17,005 bases of DNA from Candidatus Gastranaerophilales bacterium HUM_12 (GTDB taxonomy: Bacteria > Cyanobacteriota > Vampirovibrionia > Gastranaerophilales > Gastranaerophilaceae): positions 257 to 17,261 of the forward strand of contig DABJ01000039.1 in assembly GCA_002102825.1 (NCBI GenBank). The letters are read 5' to 3'. The notes beneath the pieces were generated by a model. That model was not told the DNA's origin. It saw only the letters and a list, made by a program, of their open reading frames with translations, and did not search any database. The position numbers were made by a program, and so were the translations under genes. Of the stretch, positions 7,402 through 13,450 are shown in pieces (position 1 is the first letter of the stretch; the number at the start of each line of letters is the position of its first letter).

Positions 7402-9333
7402 ATGTTAGTATCAAAAATTTCTAACTCAAATAGAACTACGGTTTTATTTGGACGCAAATTAAGAAAAGATGAAGAACAAGATTACAGAGAAAATGTTTTG
7501 CAACCGGCATTTGATTACTTGGGAACAGAAGAGGTTGCAATGATTGTTCATGGAACTTCATATCCGGAAAAAGCTCAAGATTTGGGTGTCGGTTCTCCTT
7601 ATGGAAAAGCTGCTGCAAAATTTATTCCATTTGAAATTTTGCATGGTTTTAATTCAAATCAGCTTGGACCAATTGGAGTAATTCGTGATGCTCAGCACAT
7701 TTCACCCTACAAATCTACAGTTTCTACAAGAAATTATTTATTTACGGATTTGAATGACTTGACTACTGATAAATATGCAAATGTTTTATCTCAAAGTGAT
7801 ATTGATTCAATGATTGATTATACTGATGATAATGGGAAAGATTATGCATATTCTGATTTCCCTGAAGCTTTTTCTAACTATAAGTATTTAATGAAGATTG
7901 CAAATAAAAACTTTAAACAAAAACTCGCAAATAACGACCCTATGGCTCAGAAATTAAATGAAGAATTTGTTCAGTTCAAAAAAGAAAAAGGTGTTGATAT
8001 TTATCAAGATGCGTTGTTTGATGTTTTAACAAACGAATATAAAACAATGGATTTTAACAAATGGAGTGAATTAGATAAAAATTTAATTCAAGAACTAAAA
8101 AATCAAAATCCAAAGGCAATTGATAGGTATAAAAAAATAACTACTCGTTCAAAAGATGATTTTGAAACATATATCTTTGGACAATTTATTCTTGATAAAC
8201 AGATAAAAGAAAATACGAAATTAAGAAAAGATTTGAATTTTAAATATATTAGTGATTTACTTGTAGGATTTTCAAAATCAGATGAATGGTCACATCAAGA
8301 TTTGTTCTTAAAAAATTGGAGAATGGGTTGTCCTAATGGAGGAAAATACGGTCCACAATTGTGGAATATACCGGTTCTTGACCCGAAAAAATTGTTCAAT
8401 GATGATGGCTCACTTGGTGATGCCGGTTTATATATGAAGAAAAAGCTTGATGCTTCGCTTGATAATTTTGAAAATGTCAGGATTGACCATGCTTTAGGAT
8501 TAATAGACCCATATATTTATGATAAGAATTCTCTAAACGGTAATGATTTTAGTCATTTTAGAGCCAATAATATTTCTTATATGCCGGATATTGACCCAGA
8601 TGGCAGTTACAAAAAAGTTTTAAATAAGATAATTTTACCAACGTTAGCTGTGCATGGAATAGATAAAGATTATCCGGTTTGGGAAGATTTGTGTACAGAT
8701 ACTCAAACATTCAATGAGATTTATCACGAAAAAAATCATCTCCCGGGTATTACGCAGCTTGAATATATGAGAGCAGAAAATTCGCAAGATGATGGTGATT
8801 GGGGTTTAGTCGGCTCACATGATTCGGATCCTGCAACAAAAATGATTAAGAAAGATTGGGTAAAAGATCATGATGCTTGGAATATATTTTATCTTGCCGG
8901 ATTTTTAAATTCTAATCCGAAAAGAGCAAAATACAGAGATTCATTTTGCAAGCAAATAGCCGAGAATGATTCTGATAGGATAAAGGCTAAATTTGCAGAA
9001 TTATTTTTGACCTGCAAAAAAATTCAGATATCATTTGCTGATTTCTTTGGAATTGATAAAACCTATAATGAGGGCGGAAAAGAAAACGATACAAATTGGA
9101 AACTTCGATTGAATAAAGATTACGAAGATTCTTATTATAAGAATTTGTCAAGTGAACGTCCAACAGCATTGAATATGCCGGAGATTTTGAAAATTGCAGT
9201 TCAGGCAAAAGCGGATATGAATGCTCTAAAAGAAGCCCAAAGAACTGGAAAAGAACCACAGGAAAATAATTCTCCGGAGGTTGAAAATATTTTGAATAAC
9301 CTTGATAAATATGAAAAGATTTTAAAAGAATAG
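7402..9333 (+). CDS. malQ: Divergent GH77 4-alpha-glucanotransferase (amylomaltase-like)
   Basis: A 643-residue protein, about 140 longer than a standard amylomaltase. All three GH77 catalytic acids are in place: the nucleophile D362 in VRIDHALG, the acid/base E428 in VWEDL and the third acid D474 in GSHDSD. Supporting blocks are GPIG...QHISPYKSTVS near the N-terminus (the usual GPTG...SPYxxxS) and ADFFGI...NDTNWKLRL near the C-terminus. GH77 enzymes move alpha-1,4-glucan segments between glucose chains in the cytoplasm, in glycogen or maltodextrin turnover. There is no signal peptide. The extra length lies mainly in a charged insert at about residues 130-270 and a disordered C-terminal tail of about 40 residues (NALKEAQRTGKEPQENNS). 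No other glycogen gene is adjacent. The family assignment is good, the exact product specificity uncertain. Confidence 0.85.
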   Translation: MLVSKISNSNRTTVLFGRKLRKDEEQDYRENVLQPAFDYLGTEEVAMIVHGTSYPEKAQDLGVGSPYGKAAAKFIPFEILHGFNSNQLGPIGVIRDAQHISPYKSTVSTRNYLFTDLNDLTTDKYANVLSQSDIDSMIDYTDDNGKDYAYSDFPEAFSNYKYLMKIANKNFKQKLANNDPMAQKLNEEFVQFKKEKGVDIYQDALFDVLTNEYKTMDFNKWSELDKNLIQELKNQNPKAIDRYKKITTRSKDDFETYIFGQFILDKQIKENTKLRKDLNFKYISDLLVGFSKSDEWSHQDLFLKNWRMGCPNGGKYGPQLWNIPVLDPKKLFNDDGSLGDAGLYMKKKLDASLDNFENVRIDHALGLIDPYIYDKNSLNGNDFSHFRANNISYMPDIDPDGSYKKVLNKIILPTLAVHGIDKDYPVWEDLCTDTQTFNEIYHEKNHLPGITQLEYMRAENSQDDGDWGLVGSHDSDPATKMIKKDWVKDHDAWNIFYLAGFLNSNPKRAKYRDSFCKQIAENDSDRIKAKFAELFLTCKKIQISFADFFGIDKTYNEGGKENDTNWKLRLNKDYEDSYYKNLSSERPTALNMPEILKIAVQAKADMNALKEAQRTGKEPQENNSPEVENILNNLDKYEKILKE

Positions 9334-9343
9334 TTTAATATAT

Positions 9344-9568
9344 TTAATTATTTTTAAAATCAAAAAGAGTTTTTAATGGTACAGATAGTGCATTTGATAT
9401 CTTTATGAGTGTTTTAAGTCCCGGTTTATTTATATGGACTTCAATTTTCCCAAGGTAGTCTAAGCTAATGCCTGCTTTCTCTGCTAATTTTTCTTGTGTA
9501 AGATGAGCATTTTCGCGTAAGAATTTTATTTGTTTTCCTAATGCAATGTATAATTCATCTTCATTCAT
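9344..9568 (-). CDS. Small XRE/Cro-C1-type HTH regulator (74 aa)
   Basis: A stand-alone helix-turn-helix protein of the lambda Cro/C1 type. LTQEKLAEKAGISLDYLGKIE (about 23-43) holds the two HTH helices, and PGLKTLIKISNALSVPLKTLF gives the remaining helices of the fold. There is no sensor or dimerisation domain, so it probably acts as a small dimeric repressor. The stop is 10 nt from the end of the convergent GH77 gene. Upstream is a 27-bp perfect palindrome plus an extra half-site, the likely operator for autoregulation. There is no clear Shine-Dalgarno ahead of the ATG at 9568. Its targets beyond its own promoter are unknown. Confidence 0.88.
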   Translation of the reverse strand: MNEDELYIALGKQIKFLRENAHLTQEKLAEKAGISLDYLGKIEVHINKPGLKTLIKISNALSVPLKTLFDFKNN

Positions 9569-9596
9569 TTGACAATCTTACTGGAAATGATAACAT
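9569..9596 (+). promoter_or_regulatory. Plus-strand promoter opposite the XRE gene
   Basis: TTGACA (9569-9574), 16 nt, TAACAT (9591-9596). The -35 abuts the XRE start codon, and transcription would run rightwards into the gene-poor stretch before purB. An operator half-site (TTACTGGAA, 9579-9587) lies in the spacer, and the large palindrome covers the predicted start. A second possibility is TTACTG (9601-9606), 17 nt, TATACT (9624-9629). Confidence 0.45.
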
Positions 9597-9624
9597 AATT
9601 TTACTGGATAAATTCCAGTAAAAT
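9579..9624. promoter_or_regulatory. Operator: 27-bp palindrome plus a third half-site
   Basis: ATTTTACTGGA at 9598-9608 and TCCAGTAAAAT at 9614-9624 are perfect 11-bp inverted arms around a 5-nt centre. A third copy of the core, TTACTGGAA, lies at 9579-9587. Three spaced copies of TTACTGGA in the divergent promoter of a small Cro-like regulator are what a cooperative autoregulatory operator looks like. As an RNA hairpin it would be AT-rich with no T-run matching either neighbouring gene end, so a DNA-binding role is more likely than a terminator. Confidence 0.65.
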
Positions 9625-9639
9625 ATACTTAAAAAATTT

Positions 9640-9852
9640 ATGGAGACACTTTAAAAATTATGAAATCTTTGTTTAATAGTAATGACATGGAGATTTGTTC
9701 CCTCGTAAATTTATGGGAGAGGGCTAGGGTGTGTGGTGTTACGCACGTAGATAGGCCACCAATAAAGGTGAAACTTGTGCTCTGCACTATATATAAATAA
9801 TGGTGGAATGGACATTGATTATTTTGACCGTAAAGAAAATTGATTTTTGTGT
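9640..9852 (+). other. Gene-poor, hairpin-rich stretch before purB (possible RNA or REP-like DNA)
   Basis: The 296 nt between the XRE start and purB hold no recognised gene. After the operator, about 9695-9790 is visibly richer in G and C than its surroundings. It contains four consecutive small hairpins: CCCTC/GAGGG (9700-9704, 9719-9723, around TAAATTTA), GTGTG/CGCAC (9731-9735, 9742-9746), CACC/GGTG (9757-9760, 9767-9770) and GTGC/GCAC (9777-9780, 9784-9787). GGGAGAGGGCTAGGGTG resembles a type of dispersed intergenic palindrome seen in many bacteria. One 46-codon reading frame (9660-9800, MKSLFNSNDMEIC...) crosses it, but has no well-placed ribosome binding site, so I do not call it a gene. 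I could not match it to a known riboswitch or housekeeping RNA. Confidence 0.4.
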
Positions 9853-9858
9853 TAATAT
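9850..9858 (+). promoter_or_regulatory. purB extended -10 promoter
   Basis: TG (9850-9851), one base, then TAATAT (9853-9858) make an extended -10, which can work without a good -35; none is seen at the right distance. The box ends 6 nt before the purB ATG, so the predicted start site is the start codon itself. No Shine-Dalgarno is present. Confidence 0.45.
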
Positions 9859-9864
9859 GATTTT

Positions 9865-11157
9865 ATGATAGATAGATATTCACGTGAAGAAATGGCTAAG
9901 ATTTGGGATTTGAATTCCAAATTTGATTATTATTTGCAAGTTGAACTTGCTGTGTGCGATGCTTATGCAGAACTTGGAACTATTCCAAAAGATGCTGCAA
10001 AACAAATCAGAGAAAAAGCATCTTTTACGGTTGAGAGAATTGACGAAATTGAAAGAGAAGTTCGTCATGATGTGATTGCGTTTTTGACTTGTGTTAATGA
10101 AAGCTTGGGTGATTTAGGACGATTTGTCCATGTTGGAATGACCAGTTCTGATGTGATTGATACAGCTTTTGCTCTTCAAATTCAAGATAGTGGGAAAATT
10201 ATTAAGGCTGATTTAACCAAAACCATTCAAACATTGAAAAATCTTGCTAAAGCTCATAAAGACACCGTTTGTATAGGTCGCTCTCACGGAATTCACGCAG
10301 AAATTATGACATTTGGGGCTAAGATGTGTTCTTGGATTGATATTTTATCTCGTCAAAAAGATAATTTTGAACATGCCTTAGAGCAAATAAGAGTTGGACA
10401 AATTTCCGGACCTGTTGGGACTTATAGCAATATTCCTCCAGAAGTTGAACAACTTACTTGCAAGCATTTAAATTTAAAGCCTGCAAAAATTTCTACACAA
10501 ATTATTGCAAGAGATTATCACGCATATTTTATGCAATCTTTAGCTTTGATTGCAAGTGTTTTAGAACAATTTGCAACAGAAATCAGACATCTGCAGAGGA
10601 CAGAAGTTTTAGAGCTTGAAGAAGGTTTTGGCAAAGGTCAAAAGGGTTCTTCTGCAATGCCACACAAGAAAAATCCTGTTTTGAGCGAAAATTTATGCGG
10701 TCTTGCAAGGGTTGTAAGAGCAAATTCTATTGTTGCATTGGAAAATATTCCCCTATGGCACGAAAGAGATATTTCTCATTCTTCTGCTGAACGTATAATT
10801 TTCCCTGATAGTTTAACTCTTGTTGATTTTATGTTGAATAGATTTAACGGCTTGATGGAAAATATTGTTGTCCACAAAGATAATATGCTAAAAAATACCA
10901 ACAAATTTGGTGGCATTGTATTTTCTCAAAAGGCTTTGCTAGAACTTGTTGAAAAAGGATTATCAAGAGAAGATTCATATAAAATTGTTCAACGAAATGC
11001 TCTTGATGCATTCCAAAATCACGGTGATTTTAAGGCAAATCTTTTGAATGATTCAGAGGTTACAAAACTTTTATCAAAAGAAGAAATTGAAGCTATTTTT
11101 GATAAAAATGCCTTTTTGCATAATATAGAAACTATTTATAAGCGTTTTGAGCTATAA
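9865..11157 (+). CDS. purB: Adenylosuccinate lyase
   Basis: A 430-residue member of the fumarase/aspartase superfamily. It carries out two beta-eliminations of fumarate in purine synthesis: SAICAR to AICAR, and adenylosuccinate to AMP. The superfamily signature GSSAMPHKKNP is at about 261-271 and holds the flexible catalytic loop serine. TSSDVIDTA (about 93) and GRSHGIHAE (about 138-146) supply the other substrate-binding and catalytic histidine regions. The short 430-residue form and MIDRYSREEM start match the Bacillus-like PurB class. No other purine gene is adjacent. The start has no Shine-Dalgarno but an extended -10 box directly upstream. The last two codons overlap the end of the convergent XRE gene. 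Confidence 0.96.
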   Translation: MIDRYSREEMAKIWDLNSKFDYYLQVELAVCDAYAELGTIPKDAAKQIREKASFTVERIDEIEREVRHDVIAFLTCVNESLGDLGRFVHVGMTSSDVIDTAFALQIQDSGKIIKADLTKTIQTLKNLAKAHKDTVCIGRSHGIHAEIMTFGAKMCSWIDILSRQKDNFEHALEQIRVGQISGPVGTYSNIPPEVEQLTCKHLNLKPAKISTQIIARDYHAYFMQSLALIASVLEQFATEIRHLQRTEVLELEEGFGKGQKGSSAMPHKKNPVLSENLCGLARVVRANSIVALENIPLWHERDISHSSAERIIFPDSLTLVDFMLNRFNGLMENIVVHKDNMLKNTNKFGGIVFSQKALLELVEKGLSREDSYKIVQRNALDAFQNHGDFKANLLNDSEVTKLLSKEEIEAIFDKNAFLHNIETIYKRFEL

Positions 11158-11370
11158 TTTGAAATCTAAGAGTTCTGAAATTTTCAAACCGAATGCTTCT
11201 GCTATTTGATATAAGTTTGTGTATCTTATATCTGCATTCCCACGTTCAATTTCGCTAATTGTTCTCCTTGATACGGAGGATTTTTCTTCCAAGTCTTCTT
11301 GGCTGAATTTTCTTTTTAATCTTTCGTATCGTATCTTTTGTCCCAATTGCAATAATCTGTCATCTTTCAT
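11152..11370 (-). CDS. Small XRE/Cro-C1-type HTH regulator (72 aa)
   Basis: A second stand-alone Cro/C1-type DNA-binding protein, 72 residues. FSQEDLEEKSSVSRRTISEIE (about 22-42) carries the HTH, and NLYQIAEAFGLKISELLDF completes the five-helix fold. It is not a close copy of the regulator at 9344-9568, sharing only the fold. It overlaps the 3' end of purB by 6 bp in convergent orientation and is divergent from the prepilin gene, whose promoter lies between, so the prepilin gene is a plausible target. TAGAAT ends 6 nt before its ATG and no Shine-Dalgarno is seen. Confidence 0.88.
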   Translation of the reverse strand: MKDDRLLQLGQKIRYERLKRKFSQEDLEEKSSVSRRTISEIERGNADIRYTNLYQIAEAFGLKISELLDFKL

Positions 11371-11376
11371 TCTCTA

Positions 11377-11382
11377 ATTCTA
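11377..11382 (-). promoter_or_regulatory. -10 box of the second XRE gene
   Basis: TAGAAT on the minus strand ends 6 nt before the ATG at 11370, predicting a start site at the start codon. The -35 region (TTTTAA at 17 nt) is weak. It lies back-to-back with the prepilin promoter, so one bound protein could affect both. Confidence 0.35.
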
Positions 11383-11387
11383 TTTAA

Positions 11388-11416
11388 TTGACAAAACTTT
11401 TAAAATAAGATATAAG
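11388..11416 (+). promoter_or_regulatory. Prepilin gene promoter
   Basis: TTGACA (11388-11393), 17 nt, TATAAG (11411-11416): a near-consensus sigma-70 promoter. The predicted start is at about 11423. The leader then holds AGGTAGG (11461-11467) just ahead of the ATG at 11471. Confidence 0.65.
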
Positions 11417-11470
11417 GATAGTATGAACATTATATTGTTCAAATTTACGCATGAGATAACAGGTAGGTTT

Positions 11471-12199
11471 ATGATGAAAAATAAAATAAAATTGGCATTC
11501 ACTCTTTCCGAGGTTTTAATCACCCTTGGCATTATTGGGGTCGTTTCAGCAATGACAATTCCAACATTAATAAGTAAATACCAAAAACATATTGTTGAAG
11601 CTAATCTGCAAGAATCATACTCAATTATTCAACAGGTGATGAAATATACAGAATATGATGATGTGTCTTTTGATGTAAAAATCCCTGATAGTCTAGAGGG
11701 TATGAAATTGTGGTCAGAAACTTTTTTAGAACCTCATTTAAAATATGGTAAAATCTGTTATAACACGTCAGGTTGTTGGCAGGCAAAAGTTCCAACCAAA
11801 AATTTAAAAGGAAATGTTGCTGTTTATAATAGAACTGGAATCGGTGTCGGATACGGCATTATTACAATAAAACTTACTAATGGCGCAAATTTATGTTTGG
11901 ACGGCTTTTCAAAATCAGATATGAAAAGATTCTTTGGTACTGATATTACAGATGCTGCTTCTTTGGTTGTTTATATAGACGCAAATGGAGATAGGGGGCC
12001 TAATATTATCGGAAAAGATATTTATATTTTAGCTTATACGACGAATGGGCTTGTTCCTGCCGGATTTAGCGAAACAAATGAAACAGTTAAACAAAATTGC
12101 AGTAAGAATGCCACGGGGCAAAATGCAGGTTATTATTGTATAAATCTGGTTAAAGCAAATGGGTGGAAAATTCCCGATGAATTGTGGTCGTTGAAATAA
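11471..12199 (+). CDS. Type IV pilin-like/prepilin N-terminal methylation protein
   Basis: A 242-residue prepilin-like protein. A short basic leader (MMKNKIKLA) precedes FTLSEVLITLGIIGVVSAM, the class-III signal: prepilin peptidase would cut before Phe, Glu5 of the mature form is present, and the hydrophobic helix that anchors and assembles the fibre follows. The residue before the cut is Ala rather than the usual Gly. The rest is a soluble globular domain with five cysteines (two in KICYNTSGCW, one in NLCLDG, two in QNCS...YYC) and DANGDRGPN..GKD, resembling the calcium-binding loop of pseudopilins. I chose 11471 (or ATG 11474) because AGGTAGG precedes it; the in-frame ATG at 11423 sits on the predicted transcription start and would bury the signal. 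It is probably a minor pilin or secreted pseudopilin, and is an orphan without assembly genes here. Confidence 0.88.
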   Translation: MMKNKIKLAFTLSEVLITLGIIGVVSAMTIPTLISKYQKHIVEANLQESYSIIQQVMKYTEYDDVSFDVKIPDSLEGMKLWSETFLEPHLKYGKICYNTSGCWQAKVPTKNLKGNVAVYNRTGIGVGYGIITIKLTNGANLCLDGFSKSDMKRFFGTDITDAASLVVYIDANGDRGPNIIGKDIYILAYTTNGLVPAGFSETNETVKQNCSKNATGQNAGYYCINLVKANGWKIPDELWSLK

Positions 12200-12251
12200 A
12201 GAACCTTTAAGGTTTTCAAGTCTTTGTCTGTTAACATATTTTAAAAGAATT

Positions 12252-12279
12252 TTGTAAAAATAGATATTTGTGATATTAT
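12252..12279 (+). promoter_or_regulatory. efp promoter (extended -10)
   Basis: TTGTAA (12252-12257), 16 nt, TATTAT (12274-12279) with TG at 12271-12272 one base before the -10. The predicted start is at about 12286, giving a leader of about 38 nt that ends in AAGGGG ahead of the efp ATG. It probably also drives accB. Confidence 0.5.
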
Positions 12280-12323
12280 TGATACACAAGAATAGATAAA
12301 CTTTTGATAAAAAGGGGAAAAAT

Positions 12324-12881
12324 ATGATTTCAGTAAATGATTTTAAAACAGGTTTGACAGTTGAGTTGGATAACGGTCTTTGGACAGTTGTTGAATTCTT
12401 ACACGTTAAACCGGGTAAAGGTGCTGCATTCGTTAGATCAAAATTGAAAAATGTTATCACCGGTCAAGTTGTTGAAAAAACATTTAGAGCTGGTGAAAAA
12501 GTCGCTAAGGCTACTTTGGACAGACGTGAAATGCAGTATTTGTATAAAGAAGGTACTGCTTACGTTATGATGGATAACGAAACTTATGACCAAATTCACG
12601 TCGAAGAAGCTCAAATTGGTAGCGGAGTTAAATACTTAAAAGAAAATATGAACGTTATGGTTCTTACTCATGAAGGTAGAATTATTGGTGTTGATATTCC
12701 TGCTCACGTTGAGTTAGAAGTTGTTGATACTCCTCCATCAGAAAAAGGAAACACTTCTCAAGGTGGTACAAAACCTGCGACATTAGAAACAGGTGCTGTT
12801 GTTAACGTTCCATTCTTCGTAGCAATTGGTGACGTTATCAGAGTTGATACCAGAACTAATGAATACTTAGATAGATGCTAG
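12324..12881 (+). CDS. efp: Elongation factor P
   Basis: A 185-residue protein of standard length with three beta-barrel domains. EF-P binds between the ribosomal P and E sites and speeds peptide bond formation at polyproline stretches. The domain I tip loop reads KPGKG with Lys32 at the tip, the residue that is modified in lysine-type EF-Ps; no modification enzyme lies in the window, so the type of modification is open. The C-terminal signature region KPATLETGAVVNVPFFVAIGD...VDTRTNEYLDR is intact. AAGGGG is well placed before the ATG. accB follows 45 nt later on the same strand, an arrangement seen in several phyla including Cyanobacteria. Confidence 0.97.
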   Translation: MISVNDFKTGLTVELDNGLWTVVEFLHVKPGKGAAFVRSKLKNVITGQVVEKTFRAGEKVAKATLDRREMQYLYKEGTAYVMMDNETYDQIHVEEAQIGSGVKYLKENMNVMVLTHEGRIIGVDIPAHVELEVVDTPPSEKGNTSQGGTKPATLETGAVVNVPFFVAIGDVIRVDTRTNEYLDRC

Positions 12882-12926
12882 TTAGCTTCTATTGATTTTA
12901 TTTCGGTAATATAAAGAGGAAAACAA

Positions 12927-13376
12927 ATGAAATTTGAAACAGATTATATAGAAAAATTAGCTAAGGTTTTAGCGGATACAGGTTTAACAGAAATTTCTTT
13001 AGAAGATGGTGAACAAGCTATTACTTTGAGAAAAGATGTTATTGTTGCTCCTGTAGCTTCTGCTCCGGTTGCTGCTCAAGCACCTGTTGCTCCAGCAGTT
13101 GCACCTGCTCAAGCTCCTGCTACTTCCGAACCGGCTAAAAAAGGAACTCCAATCACTTCTCCAATGGTTGGAACATTCTACAAATCACCATCTCCTGATG
13201 CTGATGCATTTGTTGCTGTTGGCGATAATGTAAAAGTTGGAGATGTCGTTTGTATCGTTGAAGCAATGAAAATGATGAACGAAATTAAGTCTGAAATCGC
13301 AGGGAAAGTTGTTGAAATTTGTGTTGAAGACGGTCAACCTGTTGAATTTGGACAAGTTCTTATGTATGTAGAATAA
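12927..13376 (+). CDS. accB: Biotin carboxyl carrier protein of acetyl-CoA carboxylase
   Basis: A 149-residue BCCP. The N-terminal segment (1-35) links to the rest of the complex, a flexible Ala/Pro-rich linker covers about 43-70 (PVASAPVAAQAPVAPAVAPA), and the biotinyl domain runs from about 74 to the end. EAMKM at 112-116 holds the lysine, K115, to which biotin is attached. The protein shuttles carboxyl groups from biotin carboxylase (AccC, next gene) to the carboxyltransferase to make malonyl-CoA. GAGGA (12916-12920) is 6 nt before the ATG. It follows efp closely, while a strong hairpin with a T-run separates it from accC. Confidence 0.97.
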   Translation: MKFETDYIEKLAKVLADTGLTEISLEDGEQAITLRKDVIVAPVASAPVAAQAPVAPAVAPAQAPATSEPAKKGTPITSPMVGTFYKSPSPDADAFVAVGDNVKVGDVVCIVEAMKMMNEIKSEIAGKVVEICVEDGQPVEFGQVLMYVE

Positions 13377-13391
13377 TAATTTAAAATTGTT

Positions 13392-13431
13392 GAAAGTGAA
13401 CGGTTTTTAAACTGTTCACTTTCAAGTTTTT
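13392..13431 (+). terminator. Terminator-like hairpin between accB and accC
   Basis: GAAAGTGAACGGTT (13392-13405) and AACTGTTCACTTTC (13410-13423) form a 14-bp stem with one G-U pair and a TTTA loop, followed by AAGTTTTT. It starts 16 nt after the accB stop and its T-run ends 20 nt before accC. It looks like a full or partial intrinsic terminator inside the operon. No clear promoter lies between it and accC, so accC expression would need readthrough. Confidence 0.65.
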
Positions 13432-13450
13432 GATAAGGGATATTTGGAAA

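Noticed and set aside
9640..9860. Purine, ZTP, glycine or TPP riboswitch, or signal recognition particle RNA, before purB
   Set aside because: None of the conserved core sequences I know for these RNAs is present.
11423..11470. Longer prepilin starting at ATG 11423, itself a possible leaderless start
   Set aside because: It would add 16 residues ahead of the prepilin leader. AGGTAGG is well placed for 11471, and short basic leaders are the rule for this family.
12202..12214. AACCTTTAAGGTT after the prepilin gene as a terminator
   Set aside because: The hairpin would be at best 4 bp with a 5-nt loop and a short, broken T-run, too weak to call.
12029..12460. A 143-codon minus-strand frame spanning the prepilin 3' end and efp 5' end
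   Set aside because: It crosses two well-supported genes and the efp promoter and has no recognisable domain.
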